From Nocardiopsis terrae (GTDB lineage Bacteria; Actinomycetota; Actinomycetes; Streptosporangiales; Streptosporangiaceae), in NCBI RefSeq assembly GCF_014651695.1, contig NZ_BMXJ01000002.1:496001-560000 (forward strand): a DNA stretch of 64,000 bases, written 5' to 3'. A program made the translations under genes and the position numbers. The first letter of the stretch is position 1, and each line of letters starts with the position of its first letter. The notes under the pieces are model-generated. The model was given only the letters and a program-made list of their open reading frames with translations, did not search any database and was not told the origin of the DNA. Of the stretch, positions 1-8,293 are shown in pieces.

Positions 1-100
1 GGCCCGTTCCCGTGGCCGCAAGGTCGCGGAACTGGCCCGGGACGTGGTGGAGAGCAGCACCAGCCCGCTGACCGTCCTGCCGGAGGAGCTCTCCACCTGA
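1..100 (+). CDS. C-terminal end of an unidentified protein (5' truncated)
   Basis: The frame is open from base 2 to a TGA at 98-100 and gives about 32 residues ending LPEELST. The stretch GRKVAELARDVVES could be the last helix of an ANTAR-type or other helical regulatory domain, but this is too short to assign. It converges on nudC, with a GC hairpin and a tandem repeat in between. The codon pattern is typical of the neighbours, so I regard it as a real gene end. Confidence 0.5.
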   Translation, partial: ARSRGRKVAELARDVVESSTSPLTVLPEELST

Positions 101-140
101 ACCGGCCGGCCGGTCCCGGTCGGCCGGGGCCGGCACAGGC

Positions 141-176
141 GCGGGGCGTCCGCTTCCGGGGGGACGGGCGCCCCGC
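141..176. terminator. GC hairpin between convergent genes
   Basis: The 8-nt arms 141-148 and 169-176 (gcggggcg / cgccccgc) pair perfectly, and tcc/gga extends the stem inward across small bulges. There is no T-run, as is common for actinomycete terminators. It lies between the upstream gene end and the converging nudC. Confidence 0.4.
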
Positions 177-201
177 CGCCGCTGGCGTGCGCGCTGCCGC
201 C

Positions 202-239
202 GGGACGGGCGCGGGCCGCGGGGACGGGCGCGGGCCGCG
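202..239. repeat. Perfect 19-bp tandem duplication
   Basis: The unit gggacgggcgcgggccgcg occurs at 202-220 and again at 221-239 without change. A related gggacgggcgcc lies at about 161-172. The repeat abuts the nudC stop codon (243-245). It looks like simple replication-slippage duplication. Confidence 0.7.
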
Positions 240-242
240 GGG

Positions 243-1193
243 TCACCAGCCGCCGGGGAGCTCCGAGCCGTACCAGTGCTCGATGAGGGTGCGTGCGATG
301 GAGACCCGTCCCGGAAGGACGACCTCCTCGCTGTGCACGGCCTCGGCCAGCTCGGGACGGGTGAACCAGCGGGTCTCGGCGATCTCGTCGTCGGTGCGCT
401 CGGTCTGGCCCACCGCGCGGGCGGTGTAGCCCACCATGAGGCTGCGCGGGAACGGCCAGGGCTGCGAGGCCACGTAGCGGGGCTGGTCGACGACCACGCC
501 CGCCTCCTCCGCGACCTCGCGGACCACGGCCTGTTCGAGGGACTCCCCCGCGTCGACGAACCCGGCCAGCACGGAGAAGCGGTGCGCGTCCCAGTTCGGG
601 TTGTTGCCCAGCAGCGCCTCCTCGCGGCCGTCGCGCTCGCGGTGCACCAGCATGATCACCGCCGGGTCCATCCGGGGGAACTGTTCGGTGCCCTCCTGCT
701 CGCAGACGCGCACGTGGCCCGCCTTCTCGATGCGGGTGCCGGCACCGCAGCGCGGACAGAAGCCGTGGCTGGCGTTCCAGTTGGCGAGGGCGATCGCACG
801 GGTGAACAGGCCGGTGTCGTGGTCGTTGAGGACCGCCCCGACCTCGCGCAGGGACGCCGGTTCGGCCACCGGGTTGGCGGCCAGGTCCGTGGTGGAGCGG
901 ACCGCGAAGTAGGCGCGCTCCCCGTCGCTGCCCAGCAGGTAGCGCTCGCCCTCGGGGGCGTGCTGCGGGTCGGTGAGGACGAGTTCCCGGGTGCGACCGG
1001 TGGTGACCAGGGCACGGGACTGTTTGGCCATGAGCGCCTTCCAGCCGTAGCTGCCGGGCTCACCGCCCTCCAGGACCAGGACCCTGGTGGCCGGGTCCGC
1101 CCAGGCGGCGGCCAGCCAGTCGTCGTCACCGCGCCGGTGGCCGACGGGGTCGACGGTGGAACGGGCGAGCAGGGGTGCGGCTTCGGATTCCAT
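243..1193 (-). CDS. nudC: NAD(H) pyrophosphatase / Nudix hydrolase NudC
   Basis: This enzyme hydrolyses NAD(H) to NMN(H) and AMP, and the family can also remove NAD caps from RNA. The 316-residue product has an N-terminal domain, a zinc-ribbon-like segment (FCPRCGAGT then a single Cys in VCEQEG), a Nudix box (GFVDAGESLEQAVVREVAEE) and the NADH-specific signature SQPWPFPRS just after it. The second Cys pair of the E. coli-type zinc ribbon is incomplete, which I believe is usual in actinobacterial homologues. I chose the ATG at 1191-1193 because GGAAGG lies 4-5 nt upstream. A TTG ten codons earlier lacks a comparable site. The gene runs in the same direction as the M20 peptidase but is separated from it by 119 nt with a hairpin, so it is probably a separate unit. 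Confidence 0.92.
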   Translation of the reverse strand: MESEAAPLLARSTVDPVGHRRGDDDWLAAAWADPATRVLVLEGGEPGSYGWKALMAKQSRALVTTGRTRELVLTDPQHAPEGERYLLGSDGERAYFAVRSTTDLAANPVAEPASLREVGAVLNDHDTGLFTRAIALANWNASHGFCPRCGAGTRIEKAGHVRVCEQEGTEQFPRMDPAVIMLVHRERDGREEALLGNNPNWDAHRFSVLAGFVDAGESLEQAVVREVAEEAGVVVDQPRYVASQPWPFPRSLMVGYTARAVGQTERTDDEIAETRWFTRPELAEAVHSEEVVLPGRVSIARTLIEHWYGSELPGGW

Positions 1194-1251
1194 GCGGCCT
1201 TCCGGGTTCGTGGTTCTCCTCAAGGTTTAACGCCTCCGGGCCCCGTGCGCA

Positions 1252-1284
1252 CCCCCGCCGGGCGAACCGGTGACACGGCGGGGG
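1252..1284 (-). terminator. Hairpin downstream of the M20 peptidase gene
   Basis: The arms 1252-1260 (cccccgccg) and 1276-1284 (cggcggggg) pair perfectly around a 15-nt loop. There is no T-run. The hairpin separates the M20 gene from nudC. Confidence 0.4.
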
Positions 1285-1312
1285 CGCGCCCGGGGTGCGG
1301 CCGCGGACGGCC

Positions 1313-2695
1313 TCAGGCCTCCTCGGCGGCGCCCAGTTCCTCCCACAGGTAGGCGGCGCTCTCGGCGCCCTTGAGCAGGAGGGGCGTCTCGACCTTTTCG
1401 TTGGGGGCGTGGATACGGTCCTCGTTGAGGCCCACGGCCAGGAACACCAGCGGGGTTTCGAGGATGTCGGCGATGTCGGCCTCGGGGCCGCTGCCGCCCT
1501 CGCGGGTGAACAGGACCTCCTTGCCGAAGGCGCGCCCCATCGCGGAGCGGGCGGCCTTCAGCGCGGTGGAGGACAGATCGGAGGCGCAGGCGCGCACGCC
1601 CGGGCCGCCGAACTCCAGTTCGGCGCGGACACCGTCGGGGACGCCCGCCTCCACGTACGCGCGGACGCGGTCCTGGACGTCCAGCGGTTCCTGGCCGGGG
1701 ACCAGGCGGAAGCTGATCTTGGCGTGCGCGGAGCGGGGGACGATGGTCTTGCCGCCCGCGCCGGTGTGGCCGCCCCACATGCCGTTGATCTCGGCGGTGG
1801 GCCGCAGCCAGACGCGCTCCAGGGTGCTGTAGCCCTTCTCGCCGCGGGCCGCGGTGGAGCCGGCGGTGGCCAGCCACGCCGCCTCGTCGAAGGGCAGCCG
1901 GGCGATGAGTTCGCGCTCCTGCTCGCTGGCCTCGACGACGCCGTCGTAGAAGCCGGGGACCGCGACGCGGCCGTCGGCGTCGTGCAGCCCGGAGAGGAGG
2001 TCGCTCATGGCCTTGAGCGGGTTGGGGACGGCGCCGCCGAAGGAGCCGCTGTGCAGGTCCCGCTCGGGGCCGTACAGGCTGATCTCGACGTCGGTGACGC
2101 CGCGCATGCCCACGCACATGGAGGGGGTGTCGGCCGCCCACATGGTGGTGTCGGAGATGACGGCGACGTCGCAGGCCAGGCGTTCCCGGTTGGTCTTCAT
2201 CAGCTCGGCGAAGTGCACCGAGCCGGACTCCTCCTCGCCCTCGACCAGGAGCTTGATCGTGACGGGCGGGGCCTGGGCGCCGGAGGCCGCCAGGGCCGCG
2301 CGCACGCCCAGGGCGTGGAAGAGGACCTGGCCCTTGTCGTCGGAGGCGCCCCGCGCGTACAGGGAGGTGCCGCGTTCGGTGGGGGTGAAGGGTTCGGTCT
2401 CCCACTCGTCGAGCGGGTCGACGGGCTGCACGTCGTGGTGGCCGTAGACGAGCACGGTGGGCGCGTCGGGGTCGGCGGCGGGCCATTCGGCGAACACGGC
2501 GGGCAGCCCGGGGGTCTCCCAAAGCTCGACCGTGGGGAAGCCGGTCCCGGTAAGGTGGTCGGCCAGCCAGCGGGCCGAGCGGCGCACGTCCTCGTGGTGC
2601 TCGGGGTCGGCGGAGATCGAGGGGATCGCCAGCCACTCCCTGAGCGAGGTGAGGAACTCGTCCCGGTGCGCCTCGATGTAGGCACGTGCGTCCAT
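1313..2695 (-). CDS. M20-family metallopeptidase (dipeptidase)
   Basis: This is a 460-residue cytosolic dizinc peptidase of the M20/ArgE/DapE superfamily, most like broad-specificity dipeptidases. Visible motifs are GHHDVQP near residue 85 (first metal His and its Asp), ARGASDDKGQ with the bridging Asp, the catalytic Glu pair in LLVEGEEESGS, the dimerisation-lid region with HTGAGGKTIVPR, and a C-terminal metal His in DRIHAPNEK. Length fits the dipeptidase branch (about 450-470). The ATG at 2693-2695 is preceded by AAGGACGG at good spacing. Exact peptide substrate cannot be told from the sequence. It is divergent from the EF-hand gene. Confidence 0.9.
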   Translation of the reverse strand: MDARAYIEAHRDEFLTSLREWLAIPSISADPEHHEDVRRSARWLADHLTGTGFPTVELWETPGLPAVFAEWPAADPDAPTVLVYGHHDVQPVDPLDEWETEPFTPTERGTSLYARGASDDKGQVLFHALGVRAALAASGAQAPPVTIKLLVEGEEESGSVHFAELMKTNRERLACDVAVISDTTMWAADTPSMCVGMRGVTDVEISLYGPERDLHSGSFGGAVPNPLKAMSDLLSGLHDADGRVAVPGFYDGVVEASEQERELIARLPFDEAAWLATAGSTAARGEKGYSTLERVWLRPTAEINGMWGGHTGAGGKTIVPRSAHAKISFRLVPGQEPLDVQDRVRAYVEAGVPDGVRAELEFGGPGVRACASDLSSTALKAARSAMGRAFGKEVLFTREGGSGPEADIADILETPLVFLAVGLNEDRIHAPNEKVETPLLLKGAESAAYLWEELGAAEEA

Positions 2696-2857
2696 CAGCC
2701 GTCCTTGTCCTAGACATCCTTGTCAGGATCGACCTTAGAACCTGGACGAACGGCCCGAGAACGGTGGTGGGTGCACAACGCATGGAACCGTTCCGGGCCC
2801 GCATCACTCACAGGACCCGGGGCGGAAGGCGTCCCGGACCGACCACAGGAGGAAAGC

Positions 2858-3400
2858 GTGAGCACCAACCCCCGGATCGCCGCCAGGTTCAGCGATCTCT
2901 TCGATGTGCTGGACACCGACGGCGACAAGTCCGTGACCTGGGACGACTACCAGAGGCTGGTGGACCGGTACGTGTCCGGGTACGGCCTGGAGGCGCAGGC
3001 GCCCCGCGCCCTGGCCATCCGGGAGGCGTACGAGGTGATGTGGCGGAAGCTGGCCGGGCACGAGGAGGCCGGGGACGGCCGTCTGGACCGGGAGGCGTTC
3101 GTGGCGGCCATGCAGGCGGCCTCGGAGGACCGGAGCCGGTCCAACGCCGCCGAGGCCGTGGCGGAGGCGGTGTTCGACCTGTTGGACGCCGACGAGGACG
3201 GCCGGATCAGCGAGGAGGAGTTCCTGGTCTACGCGAAGGCCCTGGGCGCGGAGGAGTCGGGGGCCAGGAAGAGGTTCGCGCACGTGGACACGGACGGGGA
3301 CGCCTTCGTCAGCCGGGAGGAGTTCGTGCTGTCCGCCCGGCTGTACCTGTTCGGTGACGACATCGACTCCCCGGGCGGCTTCGTCTTCGGGGTGGTCTGA
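2858..3400 (+). CDS. EF-hand calcium-binding protein (calerythrin/calsymin type)
   Basis: The 180-residue soluble protein carries four helix-loop-helix EF-hand units. Canonical 12-residue loops are DTDGDKSVTWDD (about residues 19-30), DADEDGRISEEE and DTDGDAFVSREE. The second unit (EEAGDGRLDREAF) is degenerate at its first positions. This arrangement matches prokaryotic calerythrin-like Ca2+ buffers or sensors of actinomycetes. The start is GTG 2858 because AGGAGG lies 5-6 nt upstream. A longer frame back to 2720 lacks a site. It is followed by a strong hairpin, so the gene looks monocistronic. The target is unknown. Confidence 0.88.
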   Translation: MSTNPRIAARFSDLFDVLDTDGDKSVTWDDYQRLVDRYVSGYGLEAQAPRALAIREAYEVMWRKLAGHEEAGDGRLDREAFVAAMQAASEDRSRSNAAEAVAEAVFDLLDADEDGRISEEEFLVYAKALGAEESGARKRFAHVDTDGDAFVSREEFVLSARLYLFGDDIDSPGGFVFGVV

Positions 3401-3405
3401 CCGGA

Positions 3406-3442
3406 GCCGGGCGGCGGAGGACGGGGATCTCCGCCGCCCGGC
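3406..3442 (+). terminator. 14-bp perfect hairpin after the EF-hand gene
   Basis: Arms 3406-3419 and 3429-3442 are exact reverse complements (gccgggcggcggag / ctccgccgcccggc) with a 9-nt loop. The hairpin starts 6 nt after the EF-hand stop codon. No T-run follows. Confidence 0.6.
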
Positions 3443-3658
3443 ACGGTCGTCCGCCGGGGCCGGGGCCCGCTGCCGGAGCGTGCGCGAGGGGGTGCGGAGG
3501 GTACCCGCCCGTGACCCAGGGGATCCCCCCGCCGACACCTGGTCAACGAATCAGGCGCCGAGACCACGAACCGGTATCGGAACCCTCGGATTCGGAACCT
3601 TCCCGCCACACCCGGCGTCCGTTCATGTGGCATGTCACCACATATCTAGGAGGCCGCG

Positions 3659-4330
3659 ATGCGGCAGGTCCCCCGTCACCGAATCATCGCCGGAGTAGTT
3701 CTGGGAGCGCTTCCCCTGTTCCTGTCCACCGGCTGCTCGTTCGACTTCAGCATCGGCGGCCCCGGCTCCGTCTCCGCCGAGGAGGTCGCCGAGAGGTCCA
3801 GCGAGATGCTGGCCGAGCAGGTCGGTGAGGCTCCGGACGAGTTCACCTGTTCCGAGGACCTGCCCGCGGAGGTGGGCGCCGAGATCCGCTGCGAGCTCAC
3901 CGACGGCGGCGAGAGCCTCGGCGTGACCGTCACCACGACCTCGGTGGACGGCGACCGGGCCGAGTGGGACATCAAGGTCGACGATGCTCCGGCCGAGGAC
4001 ACCGCCGCCGAGGATGAGGGCGCGACCCAGGATGAGGGCGCGGCCGAGGACGGGGCCGCCGAGGAGACCGGCGGCGACGAGAACAGCACCGCGGCGAGCG
4101 GCGGCGAGGTCCCCGTCTCAGAGGTCATCGAGCAGTCGACCACGGCGCTGGAAGCGGAGGGCTATGCCCCCGAGAACCTCGCCTGCACCTCCACCTCCCT
4201 CCGTGCGGAGGTGGGAGCCGAGATGAGTTGCAACTTCTTCGAGGACAGCGTCTACCACGACGTCACCATCACGGTGACCACCGTCGAGGGCAGCAGCGTC
4301 CTGTGGGACATCCAGGTCGACGAGGCCTAG
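3659..4330 (+). CDS. Lipoprotein with two DUF4333 domains
   Basis: The 223-residue product begins with a lipoprotein signal peptide: basic MRQVPRHR, a hydrophobic core and the lipobox LSTGC, so Cys26 should be lipidated and the protein held on the outer face of the membrane. Two homologous domains follow, about residues 38-110 and 150-223. Each has a conserved Cys pair (FTCSEDLPAEVGAEIRC and LACTSTSLRAEVGAEMSC) and ends in W-D-I-(K/Q)-V-D. This is the DUF4333 pattern known from actinobacterial lipoproteins. Between them is an acidic Ala/Glu/Asp linker with short repeats (DEGATQDEGAAED). The ATG is preceded by AGGAGG. Function is unknown. The duplicated domain is the notable point. Confidence 0.8.
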   Translation: MRQVPRHRIIAGVVLGALPLFLSTGCSFDFSIGGPGSVSAEEVAERSSEMLAEQVGEAPDEFTCSEDLPAEVGAEIRCELTDGGESLGVTVTTTSVDGDRAEWDIKVDDAPAEDTAAEDEGATQDEGAAEDGAAEETGGDENSTAASGGEVPVSEVIEQSTTALEAEGYAPENLACTSTSLRAEVGAEMSCNFFEDSVYHDVTITVTTVEGSSVLWDIQVDEA

Positions 4331-4367
4331 CAACATCGGCGCACCGCCCGGCGGCGCCTCCGACACC

Positions 4368-4427
4368 GGTGATCTTGCTACCAGAAGCAACTTCGGCGCC
4401 GAAATGGCCCCTGGTAGCAAGATCACC
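4368..4427. terminator. 17-bp perfect inverted repeat with a nested palindrome
   Basis: Arms 4368-4384 (ggtgatcttgctaccag) and 4411-4427 are exact reverse complements. The 26-nt loop itself holds the perfect palindrome ttcggcgccgaa. The element begins 38 nt after the lipoprotein stop and lies before the converging adnB end. Base content of the arms is less GC-rich than the surroundings. A bidirectional terminator is the simplest reading. A short gcgaaaaagg follows on the plus side. Confidence 0.55.
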
Positions 4428-4469
4428 GCGAAAAAGGGGCCGACGGGGCCCGAGCCACCGAGGCAGGCA

Positions 4470-4534
4470 ACGCCCGCCCTGGGGCAGCCGACAGCGTCCT
4501 CCGGGTAGGAACCTGTCAGCGGCAGGGCGGGCGT
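4470..4534. terminator. Second, imperfect long hairpin in the lipoprotein/adnB gap
   Basis: The 12-nt arms 4470-4481 and 4523-4534 (acgcccgccctg / cagggcgggcgt) are exact complements. Inside them gccgacag and ctgtcagcggc pair imperfectly. The rest of the 336-base gap (4331-4666) shows no gene that I can support. I read the gap as terminator structure for two converging units. Confidence 0.4.
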
Positions 4535-4666
4535 CACCCGGGGAGTCGCTGGTGGTGCGGTCGGCGGAGCTGGTCGCGGGCCCACAGGTGGGCGAGCAGG
4601 TCGTCCCAGGTCCCGGCCGGGGCCTTCGGCTGCGGAATCCGCGCCCCGCACCCCGCGCCCCGGGAC

Positions 4667-7600
4667 TCACTCCGGTTCCGGGACCCCGGCGATCAGCGCG
4701 GCCAGACCCTCGGCGTCCAGCAGGTCGGTGGGGCGCACGGTCTCCCCCGCCCTCACGTAGTGGAACGCCGCCCGGACCTCCTTCAACCCCACCCCGGCCA
4801 GATCGGCCCAGGCCAGGCGGTAGGCGGCGAGCTGCACGCCCACGGCCCGCTGCTCGGCCCCGTTCCCGGGCGGGCGGCCGGTCTTCCAGTCCACCACGTC
4901 GTAGCGCCCGGTGAGGGTGTCGTAGAAGACCGCGTCCATCCGGCCGCGGATCAACCGGTCACCGATGACCGTCTCGAACGGCACCTCCACCTCGACCGGC
5001 ACCCGCGGACCCCACTCGCTCTCCTCGAACTTCCTCTGCAGCTCGGCCAGGTCCTCGTCCTCCCCCGCCGTCTCGTCAGCGGCCCCGGGGAGCTCGTCGA
5101 GCAGGGTGGCGTGCTGCCCGAAGCGCTGCTCCAACCAGGCGTGGAAAGCCGTGCCCCGCCGCGTGTGCGGCGCGGGCGGCCGGGGCAGCGGCCTGCGGAT
5201 CTGCCGGGCCAGGGCGGAGGGGTCGCGGGCCAGCCAGACCATGGAGGACACCGACAGGTGGTCCGGCAGCTCCACCTGGACGGTCCCGTCGCCGGGGCCC
5301 TCCCTCTCGCTCTCCCGGTGGGCGAGCAGCAGTTCGGTGTCGCGCTCCCACCCCTGGAGGCGGCGGCGCAGCCCCTCGGGGGTCTTCTGAGGACCGGCGG
5401 GCCTGCCCGCGCGGAGCCGGGCGCGGGCGCGTTCGACCAGGTCGGCCCCGGCCAGGATCTGGGCGCGGCGGCTGTCCGCCGCAGGCGCGGCCACCGGGGC
5501 GGGTCCGGTCTCGAACCCGGGCTCCGACTCGAACACGGGCTCGGGGCCCGGGTCGTACGGGGGCGGGGGCCCGTCGTCGTACTCGGGGTCGTACCCCGGC
5601 TCGTACTCATGCTCCGGCTCCGGGCCGGGAACGAAGTCGGCACCGGGGTCCGGGTCCACCACGGGCGCGGCCTCGGCCGGGGCCGCGGCGGCCCCGCCCC
5701 CCACCGCGGGCACCTCGGCGGGCGGCCATACGGAGGAGGCCTCCTCGTCGTCGTGCGGGTTGGTGTCCTCGGGGTCGGGCGGCGGAGCCCAGTGCACGAC
5801 GCTCCCGGCGCCCCGCTCGCACGCCTCGCGGACCTCCTCCAGGAACTCCGAGGGGCCGCGCGGGCTGCTGCCGGTCCGGCCCCACCAGTGCCCGGTGCAC
5901 ACCAGGGCGTAGGAGGCGCGGGTGACCGCCACGTAGGCCAGGCGGCGCTCCTCCGTCAGGTGGCGGGCGTCCTCGGCCTCCTTGAAGGCGGCGATGGACT
6001 CCTTGTCCACCCCCTGCAGGACGGGCAGGCTCTGGCGGTCGCCGCGCAGCGGGTACGGCAGCAGGTGCTCGGCCTTCACCCAGGCCAGCGAGTCGCGCGC
6101 CTTGGCCGGGAACAGCGGCGCGCGCTTGCCCGCGCTCACCCCCGGCACGATCACCACCGGCCACTCCAGGCCCTTGGCGCCGTGCATGGTCATGAGTTTG
6201 ACGCTGTCCGAACCGCCGACCCGCTCCCCGGGGCTGAGCGCGCTCTCGTTCTCCTCGGCGGCGTTGAGGTAGCCCAGGAAACTGCCGAGGGTGGGGTCCT
6301 CGGTGTTGCCCACGAAGCGGACGGCGTGGTCGACGAAGGCGTCGAGGTCGGCCCGGGCCGACAGCGGGTCCCGGTGGGTGCGGGCGCCCACCTCGATGTC
6401 CAGGCCCAGCATGCGCTCGACCTCGGTGATGAGGTCGGGCAGGGGCTGGCCGACGAGTTTGCGCAGGGAGCGCAGTTCCTCGGCGAGGCGGCCCAGGCGT
6501 TCGTAGGCGGCCCCGGAGTAGTTCCCGGCGGGGCCGGGGTCGTCGACGGCGTCCACCAGGCTGCCGCTCTCCGCGGTCAGGTCCAGGACGGTGCGGCGCA
6601 GCAGGTCCTCGCCGTCCTCGCCCTCCGGGCCCTCCTCCGCGGCGGGCCCGGTCAGGTCGCGACGGGTGTGCCGGGCGAGTTCGGCGGCCCGGGAGCCGAG
6701 GGCGGCCAGGTCGCGGGGGCCCATCCGCCAGCGCGGGCCGGTGAGCAGGCGGGCCAGTTCGTTCCCGGCGGAGGCGTCGTGGACCACGCGCAGGGTGGCG
6801 ATGATGTCGCGGACCTCGGGCACCAGCATGAGCCCGCCCAGGCCCACCACCTCCACCGGGATGTCCTGCGCCTCCAGGGCCTCGCGCAGCGGCGGGAACT
6901 GGGAGCGCTTGCGGCACAGGACGGCGATGTCGCCGGGGCTGACCGCCCCGTCGGAGGCCCCCCCGGTCTCGCCCTCGGGCCAGGCCCGGCCGTCGGGGGC
7001 GAACACCGGGCCGCCGGGGTCCTCGGCGGTGGCCCTGACCAGGCGGCGCACCTGGTCGGCGATCCACGCGGCCTCCCCGGTCTCGGTGGCGAACAGGGCG
7101 GTCAGGGCGGTGCCCCGGTCGCGGCGGGCGGGCCCGGGGTGCAGGACGGGCACGTCGGCGGCCTCGGCGCGCAGCGGCTCGGAGATGCGTTCGGCGACGT
7201 CGAGGACGCGCTGGCCGTTGCGGAAGCTGACGGACAGGCGGCGCACGGAGGCGGGCCGCCCGGGCGCGGCCGGGAAGTCCGTGGGGAAGCTGGTCAGGTT
7301 GGCGGCGATCGCCCCGCGCCAGCCGTAGATGGACTGGCAGGGGTCGCCGACGGCGGTCACCGCGTGCCCGTCGCCGAACAGGGCGCGCAGCAGCACGAGC
7401 TGGGCGTGGCTGGTGTCCTGGTACTCGTCCAGGAGCACCACCCGGAAGCGGCCCCGCTCGATGAGGCCGACCTCGGTGTGGTTCCGGGCGATGCGGGCGG
7501 CCAGCGCCATCTGGTCGCCGAAGTCCATCGCCTCACGGGCGTGTTTGGCGTGGTTGTACCGGTCGACCAGCGGGAGGAGTTCCTCACGGCGCCGTTGGGT

Positions 7601-8293
7601 GTCCACCAGGTCCCGGGTCTCCTTGGTGGGCTTGCGGGTCATCCGGTCCAGTTCGGCCTGGATCCACCGGCCGACGCCGCGCACCTGGTCGGTGCCGGTG
7701 AGGTGGTCGGAGATCTGTCCGGACAGGTCCAGGACCCGGCGGGTGACGGTGTCGGCACCGACGTCGACGTGGTCCATCGGTCCGTCGTACTCGCCGACGA
7801 TCCGGGCGGCCAGCTGCCAGGCCTGGCCCTCGCTGAGCAGCCGGGAGGTGGGCTCGACCGCCTCGCGCAGGGCGTGGTCGGCCACGATGCGCCCGGCGTA
7901 GGCGTTGTAGGTGGAGACCGTGGGTTCACCGTCCAGCAGCTCCTCGGGGAACTGTTCGGTGGCGCGCAGCTGCTCCAGGCGTCTGCGCACCCGTTCGGCC
8001 AGCTCGGCGGTGGCCTTGCGGGTGAAGGTCAGCCCGAGGACCTGCTCGGGGCGCACGTGCCCGTTGGCGACCAGCCAGACCACCCGGGAGGCCATGGTCT
8101 CGCTCTTGCCGGACCCCGCCCCGGCGATGACCACCCCGGGTTCCAGCGGCGCGGAGATGACCCGGGCCTGCTCGGAGGTGGGTTCGGGGCGCCCGAGGAG
8201 GCGGGCGAGCTCTGCCGGGGTGAAAGTCGGTCCGGGGGATCCGGGGGCGGGGGCCGGGAGGGGGTCGGGGGTGGGGGTGCTGGGTTCAGACAT
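4667..8293 (-). CDS. adnB: AdnB: UvrD-like helicase with RecB-type nuclease domain
   Basis: This is the second subunit of the mycobacterial-type AdnAB motor-nuclease that resects double-strand breaks for recombination. The 1208-residue protein has a UvrD-family motor with Walker A GAGSGKSE (about residues 58-65), GLTFTRKA (motif Ia), LLDEYQDTSHAQ (motif II), GDPCQSIYGWRG (motif III) and TMHGAKGLEWPVV (motif V), then a C-terminal PD-(D/E)XK nuclease with GRMDAVFYD, VVDWKTGR and QLAAYR. Between motor and nuclease (DNA about 5450-5720) is an unusual acidic, Pro/Glu/Tyr-rich insertion. The ATG at 8291-8293 lies inside the last codons of adnA (8-nt overlap), so translation is probably coupled and the subunits made in equal amounts. 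Confidence 0.92.
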   Translation of the reverse strand: MSEPSTPTPDPLPAPAPGSPGPTFTPAELARLLGRPEPTSEQARVISAPLEPGVVIAGAGSGKSETMASRVVWLVANGHVRPEQVLGLTFTRKATAELAERVRRRLEQLRATEQFPEELLDGEPTVSTYNAYAGRIVADHALREAVEPTSRLLSEGQAWQLAARIVGEYDGPMDHVDVGADTVTRRVLDLSGQISDHLTGTDQVRGVGRWIQAELDRMTRKPTKETRDLVDTQRRREELLPLVDRYNHAKHAREAMDFGDQMALAARIARNHTEVGLIERGRFRVVLLDEYQDTSHAQLVLLRALFGDGHAVTAVGDPCQSIYGWRGAIAANLTSFPTDFPAAPGRPASVRRLSVSFRNGQRVLDVAERISEPLRAEAADVPVLHPGPARRDRGTALTALFATETGEAAWIADQVRRLVRATAEDPGGPVFAPDGRAWPEGETGGASDGAVSPGDIAVLCRKRSQFPPLREALEAQDIPVEVVGLGGLMLVPEVRDIIATLRVVHDASAGNELARLLTGPRWRMGPRDLAALGSRAAELARHTRRDLTGPAAEEGPEGEDGEDLLRRTVLDLTAESGSLVDAVDDPGPAGNYSGAAYERLGRLAEELRSLRKLVGQPLPDLITEVERMLGLDIEVGARTHRDPLSARADLDAFVDHAVRFVGNTEDPTLGSFLGYLNAAEENESALSPGERVGGSDSVKLMTMHGAKGLEWPVVIVPGVSAGKRAPLFPAKARDSLAWVKAEHLLPYPLRGDRQSLPVLQGVDKESIAAFKEAEDARHLTEERRLAYVAVTRASYALVCTGHWWGRTGSSPRGPSEFLEEVREACERGAGSVVHWAPPPDPEDTNPHDDEEASSVWPPAEVPAVGGGAAAAPAEAAPVVDPDPGADFVPGPEPEHEYEPGYDPEYDDGPPPPYDPGPEPVFESEPGFETGPAPVAAPAADSRRAQILAGADLVERARARLRAGRPAGPQKTPEGLRRRLQGWERDTELLLAHRESEREGPGDGTVQVELPDHLSVSSMVWLARDPSALARQIRRPLPRPPAPHTRRGTAFHAWLEQRFGQHATLLDELPGAADETAGEDEDLAELQRKFEESEWGPRVPVEVEVPFETVIGDRLIRGRMDAVFYDTLTGRYDVVDWKTGRPPGNGAEQRAVGVQLAAYRLAWADLAGVGLKEVRAAFHYVRAGETVRPTDLLDAEGLAALIAGVPEPE

